Assembly: GCF_050459865.1 (NCBI RefSeq)
Contig: NZ_JBCMNM010000017.1
Span: 106,734-170,733, forward strand
Reading direction: 5' to 3'
Length of the DNA stretch: 64,000 nucleotides
From: Rummeliibacillus pycnus_B
GTDB taxonomy: Bacteria; Bacillota; Bacilli; Bacillales_A; Planococcaceae
Of this stretch, positions 44,492 to 53,542 are shown one piece after another. A program made the translations under genes and the position numbers. Under the pieces are notes generated by a model. That model made no database searches and had not been told where the DNA came from. It was given only the letters and a program-made list of their open reading frames with translations. Position 1 is the first letter of the stretch. Every line of letters starts with the position of its first letter.

Positions 44492-45007
44492 ATGTCTAAA
44501 TTTACAGTGGAAATAAAATTAAACGCAGTGAGACGTTATTTAAGTGGATCAGAAAGTTATAAAGAGATTGCAGAAAGTATTGGTTCAAGCAAATCTCTAG
44601 TTATGAACTGGGTAAAATTATTTGAAGCTCAAGGAATTAAAGGTTTCGAAAAGAACTACTCATCATATTCTGTACAATTTAAACTAGACGTACTTAATTT
44701 TATGAACAAAACAGGCGCTTCTCTTCGCGAAACAGCGAGTAATTTTAATATTTCTTCACCGAGTACAGTTTATCAATGGGAAATGTTATTAAAAACACAG
44801 GGGATAGAAGCGCTAGAACCAAAGAAAAAGGGTCGTCCTCCATTAAAAAAAGAAACTATTGAGAAGTAATCAAATGATGTAGTTTCAGTTGAAGGCTCAC
44901 TTGAAGATTTACAAGAAAAAATTAAGCGTTTAGAAATGGAAAACGTCTATTTAAAAAATACAAATAAAATCAAAGCGCAAGTAATATTTGAATTAAAGCA
45001 TAAGTAA
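44492..45007 (+). pseudogene. IS3/IS150-type transposase OrfA with internal stop
   Basis: 125 codons from an ATG after GGAGTGA form a helix-turn-helix protein: FTVEIKLNAVRRYLSGS, YKEIAESIGSSKSLVMNWVK, then a second HTH and the linker KKKGRPPLKKE. The frame then hits TAA at 44867-44869. It continues in the same frame with the expected coiled coil (SLEDLQEKIKRLEMENVYLK) to a stop at 45007. A single nonsense change therefore truncates OrfA. With OrfB nearly gone, the element cannot move by itself. Confidence 0.8.
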
Positions 45008-45160
45008 GACTTTGTTGATTTGCTTGAAGTCCGGTATTCCCTTAGAAAAATAACCTCTCATTACAAAGTTTCTAGATATGTACGACAAAAAAGTTACCTT
45101 TTTAGTAAATTATACCATATCGTTTTTGCAAAAGATCTATTCATTCAATTATTTGGATGA
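45008..45160 (+). pseudogene. IS3-type OrfB N-terminal remnant
   Basis: Continuing after OrfA in another frame, about 50 codons read DFVDLLEVRYSLRKITSHYK and onward, like the first residues of IS150-type OrfB. They become unrelated sequence and stop at 45160. Confidence 0.5.
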
Positions 45161-45541
45161 ATAGTTTTGTTACATTTTCTATGACTAGCAAAATTGGAGT
45201 GAAAGGGATTAGTTGTTGATCTGCTACTTCATCCATCTTTGATAGGTAAGCAAAAAGGCTAGTATTTGAATTCTAAAAGCTTAGTTATAAAAAAGAATAT
45301 AGTTTGTAAAACAACAATTGCTTGTTCAACTAACGGGAACGTTGGTCCAAAAAGGATTTAGTGCTTTTATTATTGAACATATTTTATTTAAGATGCATAT
45401 AAGTTAAATATAGGAATAAAAAAGAATGCCATATTTTATTCTTATATAAAAACTGTAAGTATTAAAAATTTTAGCATTCTAATTTAATAAACAATGACAT
45501 CAATGTATGTTTTTTTCATACTATATATTTGAGGTGAAAAA
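45161..45541. other. non-coding stretch upstream of cwlJ
   Basis: No gene seen. CATACTAT at 45517-45524 resembles a sigma-E -10 element, which would fit a sporulation gene, but it lies unusually close to the ribosome site. The rest is AT-rich debris next to the IS remnants. Confidence 0.3.
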
Positions 45542-45979
45542 ATGGCAAGAGCAAATTACCGAAGTGCAGACGTTGACTTAATGGCAAGGATGATGAGGGC
45601 CGAAGCAGAAGGCGAAGGCAACATGGGAATGTTATTTGTTGGGAATGTAATTGTTAATCGTCTTGTAGCAAATTGTTTAGACTTTAAAGATTTAAGAACA
45701 ATTGAAGACGTCATTTTTCAGGTACAAGGAGGAAATTATTCTTTTGAAGCTGTTCAAAAAGGGAATACTTTTTATCAAAGAGCGAGAGAAAATGAAAGAA
45801 AATTAGCAAAACAAAACTTGGAGTATTGGAGACAACACCCAGCAAAATATGCACTTTGGTATTTCAATCCATATGCTCCATGCCCTCCTACTTGGTACGG
45901 TCAACCATTTACTGGTCAATTTAAAAATCATTGTTTTTATGAACCGGCACCTGATACTTGTGACGGTGTTTATGCTTAG
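45542..45979 (+). CDS. cwlJ: spore cortex-lytic cell wall hydrolase CwlJ
   Basis: 145 residues, the CwlJ size. There is no signal peptide, as in known CwlJ, which is placed in the spore coat from the mother cell. The hydrolase_2 (SleB/CwlJ) catalytic region is LMARMMRAEAEGEGNMGM, with E21 or E23 the likely catalytic acid. It continues with FVGNVIVNRL and the C-terminal WYFNPYAPCPPTWYGQPF. The enzyme degrades cortex during germination, notably with Ca-dipicolinate. GerQ, its usual partner, is not in this window. ATG follows GAGGTG. Confidence 0.92.
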   Translation: MARANYRSADVDLMARMMRAEAEGEGNMGMLFVGNVIVNRLVANCLDFKDLRTIEDVIFQVQGGNYSFEAVQKGNTFYQRARENERKLAKQNLEYWRQHPAKYALWYFNPYAPCPPTWYGQPFTGQFKNHCFYEPAPDTCDGVYA

Positions 45980-46148
45980 AAGCTATTATTTATCCAAATT
46001 GTAATAGAAAATAAGATTTATACCATACTAATTAATAAGGTAAATACAAATTATTTCTTTTTTCAAGCAATGACACTAAATGCAAGAGAAGTCCAATATT
46101 TATCCTAACTCTCAATTGAATAAGAAGAAATAGGACAACACAATGGAA

Positions 46149-46189
46149 AGAAGAAGCAAGAGAATTATTCTCTTGCTTCTTTTTTTGCT
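46149..46189 (+). terminator. terminator in the cwlJ downstream region
   Basis: AAGAAGCAAGAGAAT pairs with ATTCTCTTGCTTCTT and is followed by Ts. 46190-46450 then holds only the upstream region of the transporter cluster, with no gene. Confidence 0.85.
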
Positions 46190-46456
46190 ATTTAGCAATT
46201 GCCTGTTGATTTCCGCTCTTACGATCAGCGCCTAGTGTACTCAGCACTTATCTCTACGTTAAGTCAATATCGAACCGCTTCCGCTTTGTTATTTCCTTTA
46301 TCAGATTCGAAACGGTACAATCATCTAATTGTAAACCATCCTCTTTTTTTAATATACAATCCTTTTACATTGCATTAATGTGGGTTTTACATTGTGGTTT
46401 TATACTGAAACAGTAAACAATCAACACAAAACAACACCAATTGGAGGAAAATGTTA

Positions 46457-47572
46457 ATGAATCAAAAATGGAGCAACAAATCTATTCGAACTATTCAAGC
46501 AGCGGTGTTAGGGATCAGTTTACTAGGTTTAGCTGGTTGTGGAGCCAAAGATGAATCTGCTGCACCGGCTATTAGTGATCCAAATAAGTTAACGGTTGGA
46601 GAAATTGAAGCAAAAGCAAAAAAAGAAGGTGAAATCAATAGTGCTGGTATGCCTGATTCATGGGCAAACTGGGGAGATACTTGGAATGATGTCACAAAAA
46701 AATACAATTTAAAACATGCTGATACTGATTTGTCCAGTGCTGAAGAGATTGCTAAATTTGAAGCTGAAAAAGAGAATGCAACAGCTGATATCGGTGACAT
46801 GGGGATATCTTTTGCTCCACTTGCTGTAGAAAAAGGATTGGCTCTCCCATATAAAACTTCACATTGGAATGATGTTCCTTCATGGGCGAAAGATGATAAA
46901 GGGAATTGGGTCGTTGGATACCAAGGAACGATTGCCTTTTTAACAAATAAAAACTTGGTTAAAAACCCTCCAAAAACCTGGGATGACATCTTAAAGGGAG
47001 ATTATAAAGTAACGATTGGAGATGTTCTGAACGGAGCACAGAATCAAATGGGGGTACTTGCTGCAGCAATGGCCTACGGTGGTAGTGAATCAAATATTCA
47101 ACCTGGGATCGATTTTTTTGCGAAGCTTGCCAAGCAAGGACGTCTAAGTCTGACAGATGCAAAACCGGCAACTATTGAAAAAGGCGAGGTACCAGTTGCA
47201 ATTGTATGGGATTTCAATGCACTAGGTTATGCTAACCAAATCAAACGTGATCAATTTGATGTATGCATTCCAAAAGAAGGTTCCGTAGTAAGTGGCTACA
47301 CGACTGTTATTAATAAATATGCAAAACATCCATATGCTGCGATGGCGACAAGAGAATATATCCTAAGTGACCAAGGACAAATTAACTTGGCGAAAGGTTA
47401 TGCTCGTCCAATTCGTGATGATGTAAAACTTCCAAAAGATGTTGAAAAACAATTAATTCCAAAAGAGGAATACAAAAATGCAAGACCTATTAAAGACCCT
47501 AAAGCTTGGGAAAAAACAGCCAAAACGTTGCCACAATTATGGCAAGAGGAGGTAGTAGTAAATGTCAAATAA
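46457..47572 (+). CDS. ABC transporter substrate-binding lipoprotein (ferric/2-AEP/sugar-phosphate type)
   Basis: 371 residues from the ATG nine bases after GGAGG; an ATG six bases earlier is too close. The lipobox is LAGC with the lipidated Cys at 28. The mature protein is a cluster-D type binding protein, with PKTWDDILKGDYKVTIGD in the hinge region and the tail YARPIRDDVKLP. This superfamily binds Fe(III), 2-aminoethylphosphonate, polyamines, and hexose phosphates (AfuA). Its downstream partners are a phosphohydrolase and a HAD phosphatase, so an organophosphate ligand is likely. First gene of the cluster. Confidence 0.85.
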   Translation: MNQKWSNKSIRTIQAAVLGISLLGLAGCGAKDESAAPAISDPNKLTVGEIEAKAKKEGEINSAGMPDSWANWGDTWNDVTKKYNLKHADTDLSSAEEIAKFEAEKENATADIGDMGISFAPLAVEKGLALPYKTSHWNDVPSWAKDDKGNWVVGYQGTIAFLTNKNLVKNPPKTWDDILKGDYKVTIGDVLNGAQNQMGVLAAAMAYGGSESNIQPGIDFFAKLAKQGRLSLTDAKPATIEKGEVPVAIVWDFNALGYANQIKRDQFDVCIPKEGSVVSGYTTVINKYAKHPYAAMATREYILSDQGQINLAKGYARPIRDDVKLPKDVEKQLIPKEEYKNARPIKDPKAWEKTAKTLPQLWQEEVVVNVK

Positions 47573-48395
47573 AGTTATAGTAATTGTTGTTGATGGTATG
47601 CGATACGATAAGGGGAGTGAAGCAATGGGGTTTGTTCAACACCTGGTTGAAACGAATCAAGCGGCACTTTATAAAGTAAAATCAGAGCTTCCTAGTCTTT
47701 CTCGCCCATTATATGAAGTATTACTGACAGGTACACCTGCATCAATGAATGGAATTACATCAAATCTAGCAGTTCAACTATCTTCACAGAAAAGTATTTT
47801 CCATCTTACGAAAGAAAATGGCCTAAGAAATGCAACGGCATCTTATTACTGGGTAAGCGAGCTTTATAATCGTGCGCCATTCAATTATATTGAAGACCGT
47901 CATCAAGATGATGAGTCTAAACCAATTCAACATGGAGCATTTTATTGGGATGATTATTATCCAGATAGTCATTGCATAATGGATGCAGAAGCATTACGTA
48001 GAAAGCATGATCCACACTTTTTATACATTCATCCAATGGGAGTTGATGAAATTGGTGAAAATTTCGGATCAGAATCTAAAGAATACCGTGAACAAATATT
48101 AAAAGTGGCAAGCTTGTTAGCACAACTTTTACCTACTTGGATCTCAGAAGGTTACCATATTTTAATTACATCTGACCATGGTATGAGTGAAACAGGCAAC
48201 CATGGAGGCATCACTGATGGTGAGCGTGACGTACCACTTTTCATCATCAGTCCAAGAATTGAAACTGGTATGCACGAGGAAGTCGTACCACAATTGGCTT
48301 TTGCACCACTCGTTTGTGAACTATTAGGAATTGAAAAATCCGAAAAAATGATTTCTTATCAATTCCCTGGTTTGAAAAAAGAAGTCGTCCATTAA
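47562..48395 (+). CDS. alkaline-phosphatase-superfamily phosphodiesterase/phosphohydrolase, cytosolic
   Basis: 277 residues, no signal peptide. The metal and nucleophile residues typical of type I phosphodiesterases are mostly present: D11 (VVDGMR), S47 as the likely nucleophile (PSLSRP, normally Thr or Ser), D162, D205-H206 (SDHGMSE) and H214 (NHGG). The usual D-x-x-G-H motif reads DEIGE, so the His is Glu166. It starts inside the end of the binding-protein gene with GAGG upstream, so the two are coupled. It probably hydrolyses the imported phospho-compound. Confidence 0.8.
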   Translation: MSNKVIVIVVDGMRYDKGSEAMGFVQHLVETNQAALYKVKSELPSLSRPLYEVLLTGTPASMNGITSNLAVQLSSQKSIFHLTKENGLRNATASYYWVSELYNRAPFNYIEDRHQDDESKPIQHGAFYWDDYYPDSHCIMDAEALRRKHDPHFLYIHPMGVDEIGENFGSESKEYREQILKVASLLAQLLPTWISEGYHILITSDHGMSETGNHGGITDGERDVPLFIISPRIETGMHEEVVPQLAFAPLVCELLGIEKSEKMISYQFPGLKKEVVH

Positions 48396-48480
48396 AAATT
48401 ACAGATTATCAGATTCGACGACTAAAGAGCTAAACTATGTTTGTCTTCTGTACTTTCTGAAGTGAATTTCCCCATATATT

Positions 48481-48521
48481 GTTTGAATCGATTTAGCGTA
48501 TTAAGCTAAATCGATTCAAAT
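48481..48521 (+). terminator. long intercistronic stem-loop
   Basis: A perfect 16-bp inverted repeat (TTTGAATCGATTTAGC with GCTAAATCGATTCAAA) around GTATTAA. No T run follows, so it is more likely an mRNA-stability or partial-termination element between the binding-protein part and the permease part of the operon. Confidence 0.65.
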
Positions 48522-48553
48522 AAATTGCTAGCTCAATAGAGGAGAGAAAAATC

Positions 48554-49408
48554 TTGCTCAAAATAAAAAAACAAAAGCTGTTTTTATTAGCTCTTTTACT
48601 GCCATTTTTCATTCTGGTAATTGGCTTTGAAATTGGACCGTTAATTTCCATGGTGAAAGATAGTTTCTATGCAGACGATGGAATCAAAATTTCATTGGAT
48701 CAATATATAACAATCTTTAAAAGTAAATTTTACTTGCAAGGAATTCAAAATAGTGTTCTTATTTCACTAATTTCTGCAATAACCTCTATCATTGTGGCAA
48801 TTGTTTTGGCTTATTCCTTTACAAAATTCTCACAAAAAGCACAAAACCGGTTACTAATGATTGCCAATATGACTTCTAATTTTGAAGGACTTCCTCTTTC
48901 ATTTTCATACATTATTTTACTCGGAAACAATGGGCTATTTACTTTACTCTTTGCCAAGCTTGGAATGGATGTGTTTGCCCACTTTAATTTATATTCCTGG
49001 ACAGGATTAATTCTTGTTTACGTTTACTTTCAAATACCATTGGCAATTATGCTTCTTTATCCTTCCTTTCAGGGGATTAAACGTCAATGGACTGAAGCTG
49101 CTGCGCTATTAGGAGCATCTAAACTGAAGTTTTGGATTCATATCGGACTACCAGTCTTATTACCTAGTATTGTTGGTATATTCAGTATTTTGTTTGCGAA
49201 TGCAATGGGGGCTTATGCAACAGCCTATGCCTTAGTCGGAAGCAACTATAATCTATTATCATTACAAATAGCAAATCTTGTTTCTAGTGAAGTTACATTA
49301 AATCCACATCTAGGTAGTGCCCTTGGAGTTCTATTAGCGACAACTATGATTGTAGCAATGTGGTTTAATCAGCGAATGATGCGTCGAGTTAGGAGAGATT
49401 TACGATGA
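48554..49408 (+). CDS. ABC transporter permease (first)
   Basis: 284 residues, about six TM segments. The EAA coupling loop is TEAAALLGASKLKFWIHIGL, as in binding-protein-dependent permeases of the spermidine/ferric/AEP group. Start TTG follows GAGGAGAG; no ATG is close. Overlaps the second permease by ATGA. Confidence 0.88.
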   Translation: MLKIKKQKLFLLALLLPFFILVIGFEIGPLISMVKDSFYADDGIKISLDQYITIFKSKFYLQGIQNSVLISLISAITSIIVAIVLAYSFTKFSQKAQNRLLMIANMTSNFEGLPLSFSYIILLGNNGLFTLLFAKLGMDVFAHFNLYSWTGLILVYVYFQIPLAIMLLYPSFQGIKRQWTEAAALLGASKLKFWIHIGLPVLLPSIVGIFSILFANAMGAYATAYALVGSNYNLLSLQIANLVSSEVTLNPHLGSALGVLLATTMIVAMWFNQRMMRRVRRDLR

Positions 49409-50208
49409 AGTCTTCTATGAAATTTCATAAATCAGCAGTAGGGTTATTAATGATTTATTTGTTAATTCCGCTTCTGGGTACATTTTTATTTTCCATAGCC
49501 GGTACTTGGGATCATACCATTTTACCTGAGTCTTGGACAATGAAATGGTATATTGAATTATTTCAAGATCCTCGATATTTTGCTGCCTTTCAACGAACAC
49601 TGTTTCTGATTGTTATGACAGTGGGACTCAGTATGTTAATCATGATACCGACCATTTTTATAATAAATGTCTATTTACCTAAATTGCAAGGATTGCTTCA
49701 AACCCTAGCCATGCTTCCTTATGGAATTCCATCAATCGTAGGGGCTGTTGGGTTAATTAAGTTATATTCCAATGGACCGATTCAAATTTCAGGTACACCG
49801 TGGATTTTGATTGGTGCTTATTTTGTAACGATTTTACCATTCATGTATCAGGGGATTAGCAATAGTCTTCGGACCATAAATGCAGTAGAACTTGTTGACG
49901 CAGCTGAATTACTGGGGGCAACAAAAATTCAAGCCTTTCGATCAGTAGTGTTACCCAATATTTTATCTGGTATTTTAGTATCTACTCTTTTATCCGTTGC
50001 TCTTTTATTTGGTGAGTTTTCTTTTGCTAAGCTACTTGTTGGAGGGCAGTTTGAAACTCTGCAAATTTATCTTTCTAACCAAATGATTAGCAGTGGCCAT
50101 ATTTCAAGTGCAATTGTCATAACGTATTATTTAGTTATTATGATATTAACGTGGATAATTTTAAAAATTACGCTTAAAAATCCTAAAAAGACTATTTCTA
50201 CTAAATAA
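49405..50208 (+). CDS. ABC transporter permease (second)
   Basis: 267 residues, six TM segments. The EAA loop is VDAAELLGATKIQAFRSVVL. Forms the heterodimeric channel with the first permease. The 60-bp gap to the ATPase gene has its own ribosome site, AGAAGGAG. Confidence 0.88.
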   Translation: MKSSMKFHKSAVGLLMIYLLIPLLGTFLFSIAGTWDHTILPESWTMKWYIELFQDPRYFAAFQRTLFLIVMTVGLSMLIMIPTIFIINVYLPKLQGLLQTLAMLPYGIPSIVGAVGLIKLYSNGPIQISGTPWILIGAYFVTILPFMYQGISNSLRTINAVELVDAAELLGATKIQAFRSVVLPNILSGILVSTLLSVALLFGEFSFAKLLVGGQFETLQIYLSNQMISSGHISSAIVITYYLVIMILTWIILKITLKNPKKTISTK

Positions 50209-50267
50209 GAAATAAAGCTTTAGCAGCAATATTCTAGAAAAATAACTTCTTTAGAAGGAGATTACTT

Positions 50268-51281
50268 ATGACATATGTAACTATTGATCAAGTGACCAAA
50301 AAATATGATAATCAGGTGGTTTTAAATAATATTTCCTTAACATTACAAAAAGGCGAATTTGCTACCCTTCTCGGGCAAAGTGGATGTGGGAAAAGTACAT
50401 TATTACGTGCGATTGCAGGACTTGAAGAAGTGGATATAGGAAATATCTTTGTCGATCAAAAGAACATTACGAACTTATCATCTCGCCAGCGTGAGGTTGG
50501 TATGGTGTTTCAGTCTTATGCTCTTTTCCCAAATATGACTGTTTTTGATAACATCGCATTTGGTCTTAAAATGAAAAAAGAGAAAAATATAAAAGCAAAA
50601 GTGCAAAACATGATTGAAATGGTTGATTTAACGGGTAAGGAAGGTTCCTATCCTCATCAATTATCTGGCGGACAACAGCAGAGGGTTGCACTTGCACGTG
50701 CACTTGTAATGGAACCGAAAGTGTTACTTTTGGACGAACCATTAAGCGCGTTGGATGCAAAAATTAGAAAAAACTTACAAAAAGAATTAAGACGAATACA
50801 AAAAGAATTGAATATTACAACAATCTTTGTTACCCATGATCAAGAAGAAGCGATGACAATGTCTGATAAAATTTTTATTATGAATCAAGGAAACATTGTA
50901 CAATCTGGTTCACCTTCAGATATTTATGTTTCTCCGGTCAATACATTTGTTGCAAGATTTATCGGAAACTATAATGTTATGAACTTGAATGCTTTTAATC
51001 AGCTTGTTTGTGGTACCGAATTGAAGGGACAGGATGTAGCAATTCGTCCGGAAGTTTTACAATTGATTCCTGGTGATCGCGATCTCCCTGCACAATCAGA
51101 TAACTGGAAGGCAAAGGGATCTATTAAGGATATTTCCATGACAGGGAATGTGCTAAGATATGAAGTAGAAGTGGATGGTTCTATTTTCCACGTGGATTCA
51201 CTTCACCATCAAGGTGGAATTCTTGATAAAGGCACATCTGTTCAAATTCTTATACCAAAAAAAGATTGTATCGCTTTATAA
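50268..51281 (+). CDS. ABC transporter ATP-binding protein with TOBE-like C-terminus
   Basis: 337 residues. Walker A GQSGCGKST, Q-loop VFQSYALFP, signature LSGGQQQRVALARAL, Walker B VLLLDEPLSALDAK and switch VTHDQEEAMTMS. The C-terminal 100 residues form a regulatory TOBE-type domain starting near VAIRPEVLQLIPG. It is typical of PotA/FbpC/PhnT-like ATPases and drives this cluster's importer. Confidence 0.92.
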   Translation: MTYVTIDQVTKKYDNQVVLNNISLTLQKGEFATLLGQSGCGKSTLLRAIAGLEEVDIGNIFVDQKNITNLSSRQREVGMVFQSYALFPNMTVFDNIAFGLKMKKEKNIKAKVQNMIEMVDLTGKEGSYPHQLSGGQQQRVALARALVMEPKVLLLDEPLSALDAKIRKNLQKELRRIQKELNITTIFVTHDQEEAMTMSDKIFIMNQGNIVQSGSPSDIYVSPVNTFVARFIGNYNVMNLNAFNQLVCGTELKGQDVAIRPEVLQLIPGDRDLPAQSDNWKAKGSIKDISMTGNVLRYEVEVDGSIFHVDSLHHQGGILDKGTSVQILIPKKDCIAL

Positions 51282-51311
51282 CTTATAAGTATTTAGGAGA
51301 TATTAGGACCT

Positions 51312-52094
51312 ATGACCATTTTACCCGAGGAAAGAAAGAATGTAATTTTAAATTTACTTAAAAGAGATGGGAAAGTAAAAGTCGCTGACTTAGCTAAACA
51401 TTTTAGAATTTCTGAGGAATCCATTCGTCGCGATTTGACGATGCTTGAAGAGAAGGGGTCCCTAAAAAAGGTTTATGGTGGGGCGATAGCAACCATCTTT
51501 CAATCCGGAGAGCCTCCGTTTGAACAGCGAACTACAGTAAATCAAGCAGAAAAGATTAAAATAGGAAAAAAGGCAGCGGAACTTATTTCCGATGGTGATG
51601 TTATTGCGATCGATGTCGGTACCACCATGCTTGAATTTGCCCATTTTATTCAAAACCGAAAGAACTTGACCATTCTAACAAACTCAATACCTGTCGCTAC
51701 TGTATTAACGGAGTCTCTCAATCAAAACCAATTTACAGGAGAGATATTAATGCTGGGGGGGAATATTGACCCGAAACAGCAGTCTGTAAGTGGACATTTA
51801 GCCGAGCAAATGTTGAACCAATTCAATATTGATAAGGCGTTCATTTCAGCCGGCGGTGTATCAATCCTGAATGGAGTAAGCAATTATCATTTAAACGAAT
51901 CGTTCGTTTCACGTATCATGGTCGAAGTATCGAAACAAATCATTTTATTAGCTGATAATTCTAAATTAGGTGTGGATACCTTCAGTAAAATTTGCCCATT
52001 AGAAAAAGTGGACATGATTGTTTGCGATCAGACATATCCAGATACTTGGAAGGATGACTTAAAGGTTTACGAAACCGAATGGATTAAAGCATAG
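51312..52094 (+). CDS. DeoR/GlpR-family transcriptional regulator
   Basis: 260 residues. N-terminal winged helix with KVKVADLAKHFRISEESIRR and DLTMLEEKGSLKKVYGGAI, the DeoR signature. The effector domain has GDVIAIDVGTTMLEFA and DKAFISAGG, similar to phospho-sugar isomerase folds. DeoR proteins usually sense phosphorylated sugars or metabolites, which fits a phospho-solute cluster. Its operator is not identified. Followed 15 bp later by the HAD gene. Confidence 0.9.
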   Translation: MTILPEERKNVILNLLKRDGKVKVADLAKHFRISEESIRRDLTMLEEKGSLKKVYGGAIATIFQSGEPPFEQRTTVNQAEKIKIGKKAAELISDGDVIAIDVGTTMLEFAHFIQNRKNLTILTNSIPVATVLTESLNQNQFTGEILMLGGNIDPKQQSVSGHLAEQMLNQFNIDKAFISAGGVSILNGVSNYHLNESFVSRIMVEVSKQIILLADNSKLGVDTFSKICPLEKVDMIVCDQTYPDTWKDDLKVYETEWIKA

Positions 52095-52109
52095 GAGGAG
52101 TCAAACAAC

Positions 52110-52982
52110 ATGAGTTTAATTGCAATCGATTTAGATGGAACACTATTAAACCATCAAAATGAAATTAGCAAAGAAAATATAAGCGCTATCAAGCATGCGC
52201 AAGATAATGGAATAGAAGTGGTCATATCAACAGGTCGAGCCTATTTTGATGTGAAAAACATTTGCAAAAAGGCCGAACTATCAACCTTTGTAATTGGAAC
52301 AAATGGTGCAACGATTCATTCAAAAGATGACAAACAAATTGATAGCACAATGATAGATAAAAGCAGTGTCCTTTCTATACTCCAGTGGCTAGATGAACGT
52401 GAATACTACTATGAAGTTTTTACAGATAAAGCTATATATGCTCTAAAAAAACGCAGAGACCATTTTCACAATGAAATTCAAAGCCTTAAAAACAGTAATT
52501 TAGACGAAGAAATGAAAGAAATTGTCCATGAAGCCGAAAGGCAATTTGATCAATTTGGTTATGTTTTAGTTGAAAACTATCATGATATCTTAAATAAAGA
52601 GGAAAACTTTTATAATATTTTGGCATGTTCCTTTGATCAAGAGAAACTGATTAAAGCAAAAGAACACATCCAAAGTCTTGATAGTGTAATGGCCGTCTCA
52701 TCAGCTGAACATAATATTGAAATAACAAATAGTAACACTTCAAAAGGAATTGCGCTTGAAAAATTGGCTGTTTTATTGAACTGTTCCCTTAATCGTTCAA
52801 TGGCTATTGGTGATAGCGAAAATGATATATCCATGATGAAGAAAGTTGGCTATAGTATTGCAATGGGGAATGCAAAGGATGAGATTAAAGAAATTTGCAC
52901 CGCTACCACACTAACAAATGATAAAAATGGTGTAGCTCACGCAATTTACCTATACCTTGAGAATATTGTAATACAAAAATAA
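52110..52982 (+). CDS. Cof-type HAD-IIB phosphatase
   Basis: 290 residues. Motif I is AIDLDGTLLN (nucleophile Asp), motif II ISTGRAYFD and motif IV IGDSENDISMMKKVG. A C2-type cap lies between about 90 and 190. Such enzymes dephosphorylate sugar phosphates and cofactors. It ends the transporter cluster and probably acts on a metabolite of the imported compound. ATG follows AGGAGGAG. Confidence 0.9.
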   Translation: MSLIAIDLDGTLLNHQNEISKENISAIKHAQDNGIEVVISTGRAYFDVKNICKKAELSTFVIGTNGATIHSKDDKQIDSTMIDKSSVLSILQWLDEREYYYEVFTDKAIYALKKRRDHFHNEIQSLKNSNLDEEMKEIVHEAERQFDQFGYVLVENYHDILNKEENFYNILACSFDQEKLIKAKEHIQSLDSVMAVSSAEHNIEITNSNTSKGIALEKLAVLLNCSLNRSMAIGDSENDISMMKKVGYSIAMGNAKDEIKEICTATTLTNDKNGVAHAIYLYLENIVIQK

Positions 52983-53004
52983 CCTGCTAGTATGGCAGGT
53001 TATT
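52980..53004 (+). terminator. terminator after the HAD phosphatase
   Basis: TAACCTGC pairs with GCAGGTTA around TAGTATG. The T-rich tail is weak. Confidence 0.55.
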
Positions 53005-53181
53005 ATCTTTATATGCATTAGTTTTGTGATTCGATTAAGATACTCTAGTAATAAACTAGTTAAAAAAGTTAATTTGATCAGATTTTGTTTTTTTAGATAT
53101 TGGGCAAATAACCTAGGGAATTTCCCTTAATATTGAATCGTAATCAATTTATAATGTAGCAACAAAAGGAGAGCCATCAAA

Positions 53182-53538
53182 ATGGCATGGATATATTTGA
53201 TCATTGCAGGATTTTTAGAAATAGTATGGGTTGTAGGTCTAAAATATTCAGACGGATTTACAATACTCATCCCCAGTGTATTAACGGTGGGAATCATTAT
53301 TTTTAGTTTTTTCTTATTATCAAAAGCATTACGTTCCATTCCAATCGGAACAGGATATGCTATTTTTACGGGTTTAGGTACGATCGGAACCACTGCAATT
53401 GGCGTTATTTTTTGGGGAGAGCCCATCAATGTGTTAAAAGTGCTTTTTATTATGTTAATGGTTATTGGAATCATTGGATTGAAATTGATTCCAGAAGGTG
53501 TCGGGACACAAAAGAAATATACAAAGGTAGGTGAATAG
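53182..53538 (+). CDS. ykkC: SMR-family efflux subunit, YkkC-like
   Basis: 118 residues, four TM segments. The essential glutamate is E13 in AGFLEIVWVVGLKYSDG, and IPIGTGYAIFTGLGTIG is the SMR core. It resembles YkkC, which works as a heterodimer with YkkD. Members export guanidinium or cationic drugs. ATG follows AAGGAGAG by eight bases. I searched the 200-bp upstream region and saw no guanidine riboswitch motif. Confidence 0.85.
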   Translation: MAWIYLIIAGFLEIVWVVGLKYSDGFTILIPSVLTVGIIIFSFFLLSKALRSIPIGTGYAIFTGLGTIGTTAIGVIFWGEPINVLKVLFIMLMVIGIIGLKLIPEGVGTQKKYTKVGE

Positions 53539-53542
53539 GAGG

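Noticed and set aside
43385..45541. intact mobile element
   Set aside because: Transposase frames are truncated or carry stops, and no matching pair of terminal inverted repeats could be found.
53000..53181. guanidine (ykkC-type) riboswitch upstream of the SMR pair
   Set aside because: None of the conserved aptamer segments are visible; only AT-rich DNA and a TATAAT box.
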